Shown one piece after another: positions 18,521 to 28,230 of a stretch of DNA of 33,805 nt. The position numbers and the translations under genes are program-made. Source of the stretch: Herpetosiphonaceae bacterium (lineage in GTDB: Bacteria > Chloroflexota > Chloroflexia > Chloroflexales > Kallotenuaceae). Numbering within the stretch: the stretch's first letter is position 1; the number at the start of each line of letters is the position of its first letter. The notes under the pieces are model-generated. The model searched no databases, was not told the origin of the DNA, and saw only the letters and a list, made by a program, of their open reading frames with translations. The DNA is taken from positions 1-33,805 of the forward strand of contig DASUTC010000280.1 in assembly GCA_036374795.1 (NCBI GenBank), given 5' to 3'.

Positions 18521-18555
18521 CCGGCCAGCGACGGCGTACAGGGTTGGCTGGCCGG
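18521..18555 (-). terminator. stem-loop after araA
   Basis: Perfect 9-bp arms CCGGCCAGC (18521-18529) and GCTGGCCGG (18547-18555) with a 17-base loop, about 40 bases past the araA stop in the 199-base gap before transaldolase. No T-run follows. It could separate or attenuate tal expression. Confidence 0.4.
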
Positions 18556-18593
18556 GAAAGCTGCAGCGTTCCGGCAGCGAGCGTCGCCACCGG

Positions 18594-20099
18594 CTACAAT
18601 CCTTTCGCCAGCGCATAGTACATATCGTTCCAGCGCAGCTCGTTCTTGAATGCCGAGATCCTGGTGTCCTGATCGATCAGCAGGAACTCGATACCGGCCA
18701 TCGCCGCGAAGTCTTCGAGATGCTCGGCGGTCAATGCCAGGCTGAAGCCGGTATGATGCGCGCCGCCGGCGTAGATCCAGGCCGTCGCCGCAGTTTTCAT
18801 GTCGGGCTGCGGCACCCACAGCGCGCGGGCCACCGGCAGCTTCGGCAGCGGCGCATCCTTGGGCACCACGTCTACGGCGTTGACGACCATGCGGAAGCGA
18901 TTGCCCATATCCATGATCGAGGCGTTGACCGCCGCTCCCGTCTGCGAATCGAAGACCAGCCGGACGGGGTCGGCCTTGCCGCCGATCGACAGGGGATGGA
19001 CCTCCAGCCGGGGCCGGTCGGCGGCGATCGTCGGGCAGACTTCGAGCATGTGGGAGCCGAGCACCTTGTGGCCGCTCGTCGCGAGGTGGTACGTATAGTC
19101 TTCCATAAAGGACGTGCCGCCCTCCAGCCCGGCGGCCAGCACCTTCATCGCCCGCACGAGCGCGACGGTCTTCCAGTCGCCCTCGCCGGCAAAGCCATAG
19201 TCGTCCGCCATCAGGCGCTGAACGGCGAGGCCCGGCAGCTGCGGCAGGCCATGCAGATCCTCAAACGTGTCAGTAAAGCCTTTGAACCTGCCGTCCCGCA
19301 GAAAATGCCGCAGCGCCGCCTCGATCCGCGCACCATCACGGAGCGACTGATGCCGATCACCGCCTGGGCGCAGCGGCTCCGCCACATCGTACGCTTCGAG
19401 ATACTCGCCGATCAGGCGATCCACCTCGTCGTCGCCGACCTGGCTCATGACATCCACCAGATCGCCGATCCCGTAGCCGTTGACGCTATAGCCGAGCCGG
19501 ATCTGCGCCTCGACTTTATCGCCTTCGGTCACGGCCACCTCGCGCATATTATCGCCGAAGCGGCAGAAGCGCGCGCCCTGCGCGTCGTGCCAGGCACACG
19601 CGGCGCGCGCCCAGACGCCGAGCTTGTGCTGCACATCGTCGTCTTGCCAGTGCCCGACGACCACCTTGCGCTCCAGGCGCATCCGGCTGCCGATGAAGCC
19701 AAACTCGCGGTCGCCGTGGGCCGACTGGTTCAGGTTCATGAAGTCCATGTCGATCTCGGCCCAGGGAAGGTCGCGGTTATATTGCGTATGCAGGTGCGCG
19801 AACGGCTTGTGCAGCGCGCGCAGCCCCGCGATCCACATCTTGGCCGGCGAGAACGTGTGCATCCAGGTGATCAGGCCGACACAGGTCGGCGCGGCGTTGG
19901 CCTCCAGGGCGAGCTGATAGATCTCGCCGGGTGTGGTCAGCACCGGCTTAAAGACGACCTGCACCGGCATGGCCGCCGCGTCGTTCAGCGCCCGCGCGAT
20001 CACGCGCGAATGGTCGGCCACCTGCTCCAGCGTCTCCGGGCCGTACAAGTGCTGGCTGCCGGTGACAAGCCACACCTCGAATTGCTTGAGGTCGATCAT
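18594..20099 (-). CDS. araA: L-arabinose isomerase
   Basis: 501 residues, the normal length. The start was set at the ATG giving [10 protein letters not shown], since AGGAG lies 9 bases upstream; an in-frame TTG six bases earlier is too close. The N-terminus [19 protein letters not shown] is diagnostic. Expected Mn ligands are visible: Glu in [13 protein letters not shown], Glu in [10 protein letters not shown], His in [11 protein letters not shown] and His in [10 protein letters not shown]. It converts L-arabinose to L-ribulose in the cytoplasm. It follows araD by about 25 bases and belongs to the araB-araD-araA cluster; this order differs from the E. coli araBAD. Confidence 0.97.
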   Translation of the reverse strand: MIDLKQFEVWLVTGSQHLYGPETLEQVADHSRVIARALNDAAAMPVQVVFKPVLTTPGEIYQLALEANAAPTCVGLITWMHTFSPAKMWIAGLRALHKPFAHLHTQYNRDLPWAEIDMDFMNLNQSAHGDREFGFIGSRMRLERKVVVGHWQDDDVQHKLGVWARAACAWHDAQGARFCRFGDNMREVAVTEGDKVEAQIRLGYSVNGYGIGDLVDVMSQVGDDEVDRLIGEYLEAYDVAEPLRPGGDRHQSLRDGARIEAALRHFLRDGRFKGFTDTFEDLHGLPQLPGLAVQRLMADDYGFAGEGDWKTVALVRAMKVLAAGLEGGTSFMEDYTYHLATSGHKVLGSHMLEVCPTIAADRPRLEVHPLSIGGKADPVRLVFDSQTGAAVNASIMDMGNRFRMVVNAVDVVPKDAPLPKLPVARALWVPQPDMKTAATAWIYAGGAHHTGFSLALTAEHLEDFAAMAGIEFLLIDQDTRISAFKNELRWNDMYYALAKGL

Positions 20100-20123
20100 G
20101 CTCAACTGCTCCTTTGCCCTACG

Positions 20124-20768
20124 TCATCGCTGACCGTAGACATGCATATACCGATCATGCAGTTTCGCGACAGCCTCAGCCGGAATCTCGTCGGGCGTGC
20201 CCAGTTGCAGCGCCAGCCAGACCGCCTTCGCAACGTCTTCGACCATCACCGCCGCCTTGACCGCCGCCGTAGCCGTCGGCCCGACCGTGAACACCCCGTG
20301 GTTCTTCAGCAGCACCGCCGCCGAGTCGCCGATGTGCGCGACCACCTGCTGGCCGATCTCCTCACCGCCGATCAGCGCAAAACCGGCGCAGGGGATCGGG
20401 CCGCCGAACTCATCGGCAATCGCGGTGAGATACACCGGGATCGGCTTGCCAAGTGCGGCAAAGGCGGTGGCATAGGCCGAGTGGGTATGCACCACGCCGT
20501 TGACATCGGGCCGTTGCCGGTAGATGTAGAGATGGCTGGCGGTGTCCGACGAGGGCTTGAGATGGCCCTCGACGATCTCGCCCTGGAGGTTGATCACGAC
20601 ATGATCCGCTGGGCGCAGGTCCGCGTAGAGCACACCACTGGGCTTGATCACCACCAGCCCGCTCTCCGGATCGCGCGCGCTGACATTGCCGCCGGTCCAT
20701 TTCACCAGCCCGTTTTTTGGTAGCTCCAGGTGCAGCTTCCAAAGCTGTTCTTTGAGTTGTTCGAGCAT
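20124..20768 (-). CDS. araD: L-ribulose-5-phosphate 4-epimerase
   Basis: 214 residues, close to the usual 230. Class II aldolase fold. Marks are LVKWTGGNVSARDPESG, IKPSGV, SSDTASHLYIYRQRP, the zinc-binding VVHTHSAYATAFA (two His), the Asp in AIADEFGGPIPCA, LLKNHGVFTVG (third zinc His) and the C-terminal HDRYMHVYGQ. It converts L-ribulose 5-phosphate to D-xylulose 5-phosphate. The start follows AGGAAG inside the 3' end of araB; araB's TGA is separated from this ATG by one base, so translation is probably coupled. Confidence 0.97.
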   Translation of the reverse strand: MLEQLKEQLWKLHLELPKNGLVKWTGGNVSARDPESGLVVIKPSGVLYADLRPADHVVINLQGEIVEGHLKPSSDTASHLYIYRQRPDVNGVVHTHSAYATAFAALGKPIPVYLTAIADEFGGPIPCAGFALIGGEEIGQQVVAHIGDSAAVLLKNHGVFTVGPTATAAVKAAVMVEDVAKAVWLALQLGTPDEIPAEAVAKLHDRYMHVYGQR

Positions 20769-20769
20769 A

Positions 20770-22407
20770 TCACTTCCTCGCTTGCTGATCGTGGCTCTGC
20801 TCCCTCAGCGCATCCACGGCGGCGCGTTCGATGCTGAGTCCCTGCGTGTAGCGCTCCATGAACGCGGTAAAGCCGTCCACATCCGCCGGATTGGGCGCGA
20901 TCGTCGTGCCGTGCTCTCCGGCAAAGACCGTATCGGCGAGATAGGTTTCCAGGGACTCATGGGGTGCCTTCTGGAGCATATAGGCGGCAAGCAGGGCAAT
21001 GCCCCAGGCGCCGCCCTCGCCTGCCGTCTCCATAACAGAAACGGGGACCTTCATCGCCGCGGCCATGATCGTTTGCGCCACGGCCGGGGTCTTGAAGAAG
21101 CCGCCGTGACCGACCACCTGGTCGATCTGCACGTGCTCCTGGGTAAAGAGGATGTCCAGCCCGATCTTCAGTGCGCCGAGTGCCGCGAACAGATGCACGC
21201 GCATGAAGTTCGCCAGCGTGAAGCGGCTGTCCGGGGTGCGGACGAACAATGGACGACCCGCTTCAAGGTGCGTGATATGCTCGCCCGACACGTAGTTGTA
21301 GGCGAGCAGCCCGCCGCCATCCGCATCGCCGACGAGCGCCGTAGTGTACAGCAGGTCAAACAGCCTAGCCTCGCTCAGCTCCACCCCAAGCGCCTGCGTG
21401 AATTCCCCGAACAGGTCAACCCAGGCATTGAGATCGGATGTGCAGTTGTTGCTATGGACCATCGCGACCGGCTTGCCGGTGGGCGTTGTCACCAGGTCAA
21501 TCTCGGGATAGACCTTCGACAGCGGTTTCTCTAACACGATCATGGCAAAAACGGAGGTTCCGGCGGAGACATTGCCCGTGCGCTCGGCCACGCTGTTGGT
21601 CGCGGCCATGCCGGTGCCCGCGTCGCCCTCTGGCGGGCAGAGCGGGATTCCCGCCCGCAGGTGGCCGGTGGGATCGAGCAATCGCGCGCCTTCCGCGGTC
21701 AGCGCGCCAGCGGCAGCGCCAGCGACAAGGACGTTCGGCAGGATGTCCTGGACTCTCCACACAATCTTTTCCGCCGTGAGGCGCTCGTTGAAGATCGCGA
21801 TCATGCGCGCATCGTAATCGTTGATCGTGCTATCGATGGGGAACATGCCCGAAGCTTCGCCGACGCCCACCACCGTGTGCCCCGTCAGCTTCCAATGGAC
21901 ATAGCCAGCCAGCGTGGTCAGATAATGAATATCCCCGACGTGGGGCTCCTTGTTCATGATCGCCTGGTAGAGATGGGCAATGCTCCAGCGCTGCGGAACG
22001 TTGAATTGGAACAGCTCGGTGAGCTCTTCCGAAGCCGGTCCTGTCATGGTGTTGCGCCAAGTCCGAAACGGGACGAGGAGCGTCCCACGGCGATCGAATG
22101 CCATATAGCCATGCATCATAGCGCTGAAGCCGATGGCGCCGATGGCTGTGTGCGGGATGGGGATGGCATACCGCTCGCGGACCTCGGCGCTGAGCTTCCG
22201 GTAGCTTTCCTGCACGCCCGTCCAAACATCTTCGAGCTGGTAGGTCCAGACGCCGCTTTCGTATCGGTTTTCCCAGGCATAGCTTCCTGAAGCGATCGGC
22301 GTATGCTGCTCGTCGATCAGCACCGCTTTGATGCGCGTCGATCCCAGCTCGATGCCAAGTACGGTCGTGCCGCGCTCAAGTGCTCGTTGGGCATCGTTTC
22401 GATCCAT
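20770..22407 (-). CDS. araB: FGGY-family L-ribulokinase (araB-type)
   Basis: 545 residues; GGAG lies 6 bases before the ATG. The FGGY fold is seen in [17 protein letters not shown] (phosphate loop), [28 protein letters not shown]-like [37 protein letters not shown] and the second ATPase half [14 protein letters not shown] followed by [17 protein letters not shown]. It is expected to phosphorylate L-ribulose. It belongs to the branch that lacks close similarity to E. coli AraB and is often annotated only as carbohydrate kinase; the assignment to ribulose rests partly on its junction with araD and araA. The araB stop and araD start are one base apart. Confidence 0.9.
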   Translation of the reverse strand: MDRNDAQRALERGTTVLGIELGSTRIKAVLIDEQHTPIASGSYAWENRYESGVWTYQLEDVWTGVQESYRKLSAEVRERYAIPIPHTAIGAIGFSAMMHGYMAFDRRGTLLVPFRTWRNTMTGPASEELTELFQFNVPQRWSIAHLYQAIMNKEPHVGDIHYLTTLAGYVHWKLTGHTVVGVGEASGMFPIDSTINDYDARMIAIFNERLTAEKIVWRVQDILPNVLVAGAAAGALTAEGARLLDPTGHLRAGIPLCPPEGDAGTGMAATNSVAERTGNVSAGTSVFAMIVLEKPLSKVYPEIDLVTTPTGKPVAMVHSNNCTSDLNAWVDLFGEFTQALGVELSEARLFDLLYTTALVGDADGGGLLAYNYVSGEHITHLEAGRPLFVRTPDSRFTLANFMRVHLFAALGALKIGLDILFTQEHVQIDQVVGHGGFFKTPAVAQTIMAAAMKVPVSVMETAGEGGAWGIALLAAYMLQKAPHESLETYLADTVFAGEHGTTIAPNPADVDGFTAFMERYTQGLSIERAAVDALREQSHDQQARK

Positions 22408-22496
22408 GTTCGTCTCCAGCCTGCCTGAGCCTCGCTAGAACCGATGCTCAGGCCGTGGTAGTGCCTGCTCCTTGATGGTCATGGCGCACACGTTCG
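22408..22496. other. short gap before araB
   Basis: Holds the araB ribosome binding site. No gene or clear operator is visible. Confidence 0.4.
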
Positions 22497-22649
22497 TCAG
22501 CGCGCTGCATGGGTGCGCCACGGCGGCAGGAAGCAGCGCGGCGTTCCATCCGCCGTGGTGGGCGGCATGCCATCGGGTTCCAGGCGAATGTCGGTGCCCG
22601 GCAGGCGGTCGTCGATCCCGCCGCTCGCGTAGCGATCCCGCGTGACGGG
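22497..22649 (-). pseudogene. in-frame continuation of the small gene beyond its stop
   Basis: Directly after the TAA of the 22650-23012 gene the same frame stays open for 50 codons (PVTRDRYASGGIDDRLPGTD, then IRLEPDGMPPTTADGTPRCF) to a TGA at 22497-22499. By eye most codons end in G or C, as in the neighbouring genes. It may be the original C-terminus cut off by a nonsense mutation, a readthrough extension, or chance. Confidence 0.35.
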
Positions 22650-23012
22650 TTAGTCGGGTGGCTCAAGCTGCCAGTAGCTCCCAGGATGCATCGGGACGAG
22701 ATGCTCCCCCATACCACCCAGTGCCGCCGGCGATGCCGTACCGCTCATGCCCGTGCCGGCCCCGATGCCGCCGAGCGCATTCGAGGGCTCGCCGAGGGCG
22801 GTGTTTGCACGCGATCCCGGTCGCCAGCGGATCGTGCGCGCGTGCTCCAGCTCGTCGACCAGCCTCCTGGCCTCACGAGCGGAAATGCGGAAATGCTGCC
22901 GGAGCGCGTCGACCATCTCATGGCGACCGTCGTCGTAGTCGGCCTCAAGCCGTGCGCCGAAGTGATCTTGCAGTACCGCCGCCGCCTCGGCCACGCCGAT
23001 AGGAACTGCCAT
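22650..23012 (-). CDS. small hypothetical protein between GH51 and araB
   Basis: 120 residues with a textbook AAGGAGG 6 bases before the ATG, 64 bases after the GH51 stop, hence probably in the same transcript. Residues 1-70 are helical and charged (VAEAAAVLQDHFGARLEADY, MVDALRQHFRISAREARRLVD), with a possible helix-turn-helix feel (FRISAREARRLVDEL followed by ARTIRWRPG). Residues 70-120 are Gly/Ser/Pro-rich and end YWQLEPPD. No signal peptide or membrane segment. The family is not recognised. A regulatory or enzyme-associated role is only a guess from position. The frame continues past the stop (see next feature). Confidence 0.65.
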   Translation of the reverse strand: MAVPIGVAEAAAVLQDHFGARLEADYDDGRHEMVDALRQHFRISAREARRLVDELEHARTIRWRPGSRANTALGEPSNALGGIGAGTGMSGTASPAALGGMGEHLVPMHPGSYWQLEPPD

Positions 23013-23076
23013 AGCCAGCCTCCTTGCGCAATGTTGCTCCTGCTTATGTCTGTGGCACAGCCCTGCTCCATCTCCG

Positions 23077-24609
23077 CTACCTCCCACGGAGCACCATCGT
23101 CGCAAGGGCATGCGGCGGCAGCTCCACGCGATAGGCGTTCCCGTCGCGCTGGACCGTGAGCGCCGCCGGGGCAACCCGGCTCGGATCGCGCGCGCTGTTC
23201 ACCGCGCTGGGACGATCCGCCGTCAGAATCTCAGCGCTTGCCTGGCCGCTGCCGCCGACGATCCGCACGTCGGCAGGCTGATCCCAGTGGCGATTGATGA
23301 TCGTCACGGCAACGCCGGTATCCTGCCGGGAGGCCGTGGCGCTCACGGCGGGCGACCCACCCGGCAGGCTGTCGCCCTGCGTTATGTCAACAGGAAGCGC
23401 GGTTGCGCCCAGGTGGGGCCGGTGCAGCCGCAGCACATGATACGTCGGCGTCAGCCACATCTCCGGTCCCTCGGTCATCACCACCGCCTGGAGCACGTTG
23501 ACGATCTGCGCCAGGTTCGCCAGCGTCAGCACGCCGCATTGACGGTGGAAGCCCTCCAGCGCAACGCCTGCGGCCAGCGCGTCGCGCAGCGTGTTTGCCT
23601 GCTCGTAGGTGATCGGCGCGCGGCAGGCGACCTGGCCGCGCGGTCCCCACGGGCGCGCTTCGGGATGCCAGACGCCCCACTCGTCCAGCGCAATCCCGAT
23701 GCGATGCTGCTTGCCCGGGCGCTGGTACGTAGCGGTGGCCTCCTGAATCGTCGCGGCGGTGCGCTGGACCAGGCGCTCGGTCTGCTCCGCCTCGTCCAGC
23801 AGGCGATAGTACTCCTCCTCGCTGAACTCGGTTTCAGGCCCGCCCGTGATCCAGTAATAGTGGATCGCGAGATGGTCGACCAGATCGATGTTCTTGCCCA
23901 GCGCTGCAAGCAGCCTGGCATTCCAGTCGGCCTCATGGCCCGAAGCAAAAAGGTTGGGGTCTTCGAGGCCGCAGGCAACCAGCTCGGTGTTCTCGTCGAC
24001 ATGCCGTAGCATCGTGGCGTAGCGCCGGTACTCGTGGGCGTAGCTGACGGCATCGTAGTTGCCGCCGCAGCCCCAGCTCTCGTTGCCGACACCCCAGAGC
24101 TTGACGCCGAATGGCGCGCGCGACCCATTGGCCGCGCGCTCGCGCGCCAGCGTCGTCCGCACCGCGCTGTTGCAGTACTCCACCCAGTCGCATAGCTCCT
24201 GCGGCGTGCCGCTGCCGACATTCCCCGCCAGATACGGCTCGGCACCCAGCAGCGTACACAGCCGTAGAAACTCGTGCGTCCCCAGGCTGTTGTCGTCTTC
24301 GACCTGGAGGCCGCAGGACATGCCGAGGCGAATCGGACGCTGCTCGGCGGGACCAATCCCGTCGCGCCAGTGGTAGTGGTCGGCGTAGCAGCCGCCCGGC
24401 CAGCGCAAGAGGGGGACCGGCAGCGCCCGCAGCGCGTCCAGCACGTCGGCGCGAAAGCCATCCTGGTGCGGGATTGCTCGCTCGCCGGGGCCGACCCACA
24501 GCCCCTCGTAGCAGCATCGTCCCAGATGCTCGGCGAAATGGCCGTAGAGCCGTGGTGAGATCGTTCCGATCGGCGCGTCGGCCCGAATCGTCAGGGTTGT
24601 TGCGTGCAT
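23077..24609 (-). CDS. intracellular alpha-L-arabinofuranosidase, GH51 (second type)
   Basis: 510 residues, no signal peptide; GAGGAG 4 bases before the ATG. The start TIRADAPIGTISPRLYGHFA and LLRWPGGCYADHYHWRDGIG are GH51 blocks. Acid/base Glu is in WGVGNESWGCGGN, and the nucleophile Glu is in IALDEWGVWHPEARP; IHYYWITGG and ANLAQIVNVLQAVVMTEG are also typical. The C-terminal 110 residues form the beta-sandwich. It releases arabinose from short arabino- or arabinoxylo-oligosaccharides after import. It follows the permease genes by 65 bases, consistent with hydrolysis of the transported sugar. It is only distantly similar to the GH51 enzyme at 15520-17034. Confidence 0.95.
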   Translation of the reverse strand: MHATTLTIRADAPIGTISPRLYGHFAEHLGRCCYEGLWVGPGERAIPHQDGFRADVLDALRALPVPLLRWPGGCYADHYHWRDGIGPAEQRPIRLGMSCGLQVEDDNSLGTHEFLRLCTLLGAEPYLAGNVGSGTPQELCDWVEYCNSAVRTTLARERAANGSRAPFGVKLWGVGNESWGCGGNYDAVSYAHEYRRYATMLRHVDENTELVACGLEDPNLFASGHEADWNARLLAALGKNIDLVDHLAIHYYWITGGPETEFSEEEYYRLLDEAEQTERLVQRTAATIQEATATYQRPGKQHRIGIALDEWGVWHPEARPWGPRGQVACRAPITYEQANTLRDALAAGVALEGFHRQCGVLTLANLAQIVNVLQAVVMTEGPEMWLTPTYHVLRLHRPHLGATALPVDITQGDSLPGGSPAVSATASRQDTGVAVTIINRHWDQPADVRIVGGSGQASAEILTADRPSAVNSARDPSRVAPAALTVQRDGNAYRVELPPHALATMVLRGR

Positions 24610-24674
24610 GAGTCTCCTCGTCCTCTCCTCATCTTCCGCGTGATCCGGCAGCGGCGATCATCGCCGCGCGTGCC

Positions 24675-25538
24675 TTACCGCCCGCCCATCCCGGTCAGCG
24701 TGATCCCCGCGACGATGCGCCGCTGGAAGATCGCGTACAGGAGCAGCGGCGGCGTGGTTGCGAGCGCCGCCGCCGCCAGCGTGATCCCGCGCTGGACGTA
24801 GTTGCCGCCGCCCAGCACTTGCAGGCCGACCGGCAGCGTCAGCCGGGTGCGATCGCTCATCACCACCAGCGGCCATAACAGGTCGTTCCAGTTACCAAGG
24901 AAGGTGAAGATGCCCAGCGCCACCATCGCCGACTTGACCAGCGGCAAGGCAATCTGCCAGTAGATACGGAAGCGCCCCGCGCCGTCGACGATCGCGGCCT
25001 CCTCAAGCTCCTTCGGGATACTCAAGAAGTGCTGCCGCAGCAGGAACACGCCGAACACGTTCGCGCCATGCAGCCAGATCAGCGCGTTGTAGCTGTCGAG
25101 CCATCGAAGGTTCCGCATCAGCAAGAAATTCGGGATGAACGTCACCGCGCCAGGAACCATCAGGCTGGTGAGCAGGACGAAGAAAATAATATCCCGGCCT
25201 GGGAAGTGCAGCCGGGCGTAGCCATAGGCCGTCAGCGAGCACATAAAGAGCACAAGCGCCGTGACGGCGGTCGACACAAAGATGCTGTTGAGCAGCCAGC
25301 GGAAGACCGGCAAGGTGGGATCGCTCAAAATCCTGCGGAAGTTGTCGATCGTCGGATTCAGCGGAATCCACTGGATCGGCCACGTCATCTGCTCCGCCTC
25401 CGGCATAAACGCGCGCGTATACATGTACACGATCGGCATGAGCGTCAGGACCGAGCCGATGACCAGCCCGATGTAGAGCAGGGCGGTGCCCACGGAAAAG
25501 CGCTGTGGTCGGCTGAGCCCACGTGTCAACGCTGCCAT
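24675..25538 (-). CDS. CUT1 sugar ABC transporter permease, MalG-like
   Basis: 287 residues with about six membrane segments (LLYIGLVIGSVLTLMPIVYM, STAVTALVLFMCSLTAYGYA, IIFFVLLTSLMVPGAVTFI). The EAA loop is clear: LEEAAIVDGAGRFRIYWQIA, the contact for the ATPase. AAGGAG precedes the ATG. It is the second permease, 13 bases after the first. With the binding protein it should import arabinose-containing oligosaccharides, judging from the GH51 gene downstream. Confidence 0.95.
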   Translation of the reverse strand: MAALTRGLSRPQRFSVGTALLYIGLVIGSVLTLMPIVYMYTRAFMPEAEQMTWPIQWIPLNPTIDNFRRILSDPTLPVFRWLLNSIFVSTAVTALVLFMCSLTAYGYARLHFPGRDIIFFVLLTSLMVPGAVTFIPNFLLMRNLRWLDSYNALIWLHGANVFGVFLLRQHFLSIPKELEEAAIVDGAGRFRIYWQIALPLVKSAMVALGIFTFLGNWNDLLWPLVVMSDRTRLTLPVGLQVLGGGNYVQRGITLAAAALATTPPLLLYAIFQRRIVAGITLTGMGGR

Positions 25539-25551
25539 TGCCTCTCTCCTT

Positions 25552-26484
25552 CTAGTCTGCTTCCTGGCGCAAGAGCCTGAACTGGATCAGTGTGACCACC
25601 ACCATAATCAGCGCAAGGACCACCGCCATCGCTGAGGCGTAGCCCATGCGGAAGAACGACCACGCCGTCTGATACAGATAGAACATGACCGTCTTGGACT
25701 CGTTGCCCGGCCCGCCGCCGGTCATAATCAAGGACTGACCAAACATCTGCATCTGGCCGATGAACTGCGTGACGCCGACGAACAGCAGCGTCGGCTTGAG
25801 CAGCGGCAGCGTGATGCGGAAAAACGACTGGCGGGCGTTGGCACCGTCGATCTTGGCAGCCTCGTAGAGCGATTCGGGAATGCCTTGCAATCCCGCGAGG
25901 AACGTCAGCATCGGCACGCCGAACTGCCACCAGACCGTGGCAAGGGTCAGCGAGGGAATCACGAGCTGCGGATCGCCCAGCCAGTTGATGCGCGGCCCGT
26001 TGAACACGTCGGTGATGTAGTAGTTCAGGAGTCCCCGCTGCGGGTCGAAGGAGCGCTGCAACACCAGCGCCATCGCCGAAACCGACAGCAGCACAGGCAG
26101 GTAGAACAGCGTCCGAAAGAGGTGGCGGCCACGGACCTCTTGTTTGACGGCGACCGCGGCGGCAAGCGACACGACCATGATCGCCGCCATCGTGAGCAGC
26201 GCGAAATAGACCGTGTTGCCCAGCGTCTTCCACCACAGGGGATCGCTCCAGAGGCCGATGTAGTTATCGAAGCCGATCCATTGCTGCGTCCGCGCCATGA
26301 TCTTCCAGTCGTAAAAGCTCATACGCAGGCCAAAGAAGATCGGCCAGAGCAGAAAGACCGAGAAGAAGATGAGATGCGGCAGGATAAACAGATAGTTCGG
26401 AAGCTGCTTGCGTAGCTCGCGTGTGCGCGGCGTACGCTCAACCTGCCGTGCCATGTCGCGCTGCGCCGGTGTCGAGGTAGCCAT
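25552..26484 (-). CDS. CUT1 sugar ABC transporter permease, MalF-like
   Basis: 310 residues with a cytoplasmic basic N-terminus ([12 protein letters not shown]), then some six membrane helices ([38 protein letters not shown]). EAA loop: [26 protein letters not shown] lies before the ATG, and the gene follows the binding protein by 54 bases. It pairs with the MalG-like permease. Family members carry di- and oligosaccharides or arabino-oligosaccharides. Confidence 0.95.
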   Translation of the reverse strand: MATSTPAQRDMARQVERTPRTRELRKQLPNYLFILPHLIFFSVFLLWPIFFGLRMSFYDWKIMARTQQWIGFDNYIGLWSDPLWWKTLGNTVYFALLTMAAIMVVSLAAAVAVKQEVRGRHLFRTLFYLPVLLSVSAMALVLQRSFDPQRGLLNYYITDVFNGPRINWLGDPQLVIPSLTLATVWWQFGVPMLTFLAGLQGIPESLYEAAKIDGANARQSFFRITLPLLKPTLLFVGVTQFIGQMQMFGQSLIMTGGGPGNESKTVMFYLYQTAWSFFRMGYASAMAVVLALIMVVVTLIQFRLLRQEAD

Positions 26485-26538
26485 ATCCGCTTCCTTTCAC
26501 GATGGGCGCGCGGCGTATCCCCACACACCCCACAACCG

Positions 26539-27963
26539 CTAGCCTCGGTCAAGGATCGACTGGACAGCGGTATGCGCCTCGTTCATCGCCTGATCCGCAG
26601 GCATCAGGCCCGACAGCGCCGAGCTGATCGCCGTCTCGTAGGCGACGACGATCTCGTTGATCGCGGGATGCGACGGACCGTTGCGCCCGATCTCGTTAAA
26701 CTCCGCCGCTGCGGTCTTCACCACCGGGATATTCTGCACGTCGGGCTGCTGCTGGACCGAAAGCCGTGCGGGTACCTGGCCGGAGGTGGCCCATGTTGCG
26801 CCGTTGTTGGAGAGCCACACGATCAGATCCTTGGCTGCTTCGAGATCGTCGCCCTCGACGCCCATCGGCACGACCATCGTATGCGCGTCGAAGCGGGTGG
26901 CCTGGCTGCCATCCGGCGCGAACGAGTTGAGGTAGCCCGGCTGCATCACCTCGGCGGCCTCTGGATTATCGTTGAAGAAATTGAGCTGCCAGCCGCCATT
27001 CCACATCAGCGCAAGCGAGTCCTTAAACATATCCCACTCGAAGGGAAGACCGGCGACCGGGGCAGGGACCACATGATGCTTGAAGATCAGATCGTGCCAG
27101 TATTGCACGGCGGCGATGGTTTTCGGATCGTTCAGCAGCGACGTCTTGCCGTCATCGCTGATAATCCCGCCCCCGAACTGCCAGATCGTCGAGACGACAC
27201 TGTAGCGCTGCCACCCGGTATGCGTCGCCCAGATCTTCACGCGGTCGGCGGCAAAGCCCTCCTCGTTCGGATGCTTGCCGCTCTCGTCGACCACGATCTT
27301 CTGCGCCCACTCGATGAATTCGGTCCCGTTCTTCGGCAGATTCTTGGGGTCGAGTCCCGCGTCCGTGATGATTTTGGTGTTGATGAAATTCAGGAACCCA
27401 TGATTGTCAAAGGGAATGCCCAGCACCTTGCCGTCGGCTGAGATCGTCTGAAGTAGGCCCTGGTTGAAATCGTCCTTGGCAATCAGCCCCGGCCCGAAGA
27501 AGAGGGTATCGGCATCCTGGAGCAGACCTTGCGCCGCAAACTGCTGCATGGCCCAGCTGTGAAAGATCGCCAGGTGCGGGGGTGTTCCGGCGGCAGTCGC
27601 GGTGGGCAATTTCTGGTACAGCAGATCCCAGGCATAGGTTTCCGAGCTGATCGTCACGTCTGGATGTTCCTGGGAGTATTGCTGGAGCATTTTGACCAGC
27701 GTGGCGCCGTCCGGCCCGCCAAGACCATGCCAGAAGGTCACTTTCCGATTACCCGTGCCAAGCACCACGGGAGTTGGCGTTGGCGCTTCGGTCGGTGAGG
27801 CTTCGGGTACTGCTGCTCCGGCTTCCGCGCCGGTTGTTGCGCCGGCAGGTGCTTCGCTGGTCCCCGCGCCGCAGGCGGCAAGCGCAAGGCTGCTGAGGCC
27901 GGCGGCGGTGGCGCTGAGAAACCGGCGTCGGCTGATGACGTGTGGGTCACGATGAGATGTCAT
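26539..27963 (-). CDS. sugar ABC transporter substrate-binding lipoprotein
   Basis: 474 residues. The N-terminus has twin Arg (SRRRFLSATAAG) followed by a hydrophobic stretch and a lipobox (LALAACG), so it is probably a Tat-exported lipoprotein anchored through the Cys. A Thr/Pro/Ala linker follows (EASPTEAPTPTPVV). The mature part is an extracellular family 1 binding protein (VTFWHGLGGPDGATLVKMLQ, LMWNGGWQLNFF, DLIVWLSNNGATWATSGQVP). GAGGAG lies 7 bases before the ATG. Its operon position suggests arabino-oligosaccharides as the ligand; the ligand itself cannot be read from the sequence. Confidence 0.93.
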   Translation of the reverse strand: MTSHRDPHVISRRRFLSATAAGLSSLALAACGAGTSEAPAGATTGAEAGAAVPEASPTEAPTPTPVVLGTGNRKVTFWHGLGGPDGATLVKMLQQYSQEHPDVTISSETYAWDLLYQKLPTATAAGTPPHLAIFHSWAMQQFAAQGLLQDADTLFFGPGLIAKDDFNQGLLQTISADGKVLGIPFDNHGFLNFINTKIITDAGLDPKNLPKNGTEFIEWAQKIVVDESGKHPNEEGFAADRVKIWATHTGWQRYSVVSTIWQFGGGIISDDGKTSLLNDPKTIAAVQYWHDLIFKHHVVPAPVAGLPFEWDMFKDSLALMWNGGWQLNFFNDNPEAAEVMQPGYLNSFAPDGSQATRFDAHTMVVPMGVEGDDLEAAKDLIVWLSNNGATWATSGQVPARLSVQQQPDVQNIPVVKTAAAEFNEIGRNGPSHPAINEIVVAYETAISSALSGLMPADQAMNEAHTAVQSILDRG

Positions 27964-28202
27964 GGCACTACTCCTCTGTATCCATTACCAGACAGGCTCC
28001 AGTCGATCTCGACCCTGGGATCTGGGACATCGAGAACGTGGATCGTGGACGTTCGCCGCCATCGTCGGATCACCTATGGCGACGCCCATCGTGAGCGTGC
28101 GACTCAAGCTCCGTATCGTCGTGGGTAGCCGTGGACGTGTCGTGCGCGTCCACCGGTCTTCTGCTCCGGCTGATCGGCCTTCATCACCTCGTTCTACGGC
28201 GA
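27964..28202. other. upstream region of the transporter operon
   Basis: The expected promoter region of the binding-protein gene. It contains an inverted repeat GTGGACG (28131-28137) / CGTCCAC (28147-28153), a possible operator about 170 bases before the start codon. No convincing -35/-10 pair was found. Confidence 0.3.
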
Positions 28203-28230
28203 GATAGCGCCGGGCTTAAGCCGCGCTATC
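28203..28230 (-). terminator. stem-loop overlapping the stop of the receiver gene
   Basis: Outer arms GATAGCGC and GCGCTATC (8 bp) enclose GGCTT/AAGCC (5 bp) with a 2-base bulge. The TAG of the receiver gene lies within the arm. No T-run follows. Confidence 0.45.

Noticed and set aside
18363-20723. A 786-codon plus-strand open frame
   Set aside because: It is antisense to transaldolase, araA and araD, which have clear motifs; its own translation has no recognisable domain. Strong GC3 in the real genes keeps the opposite frame open.
24274-24558. Plus-strand frame opposite the start of the second GH51 gene
   Set aside because: It overlaps the conserved GH51 N-terminus and has no own start signal.
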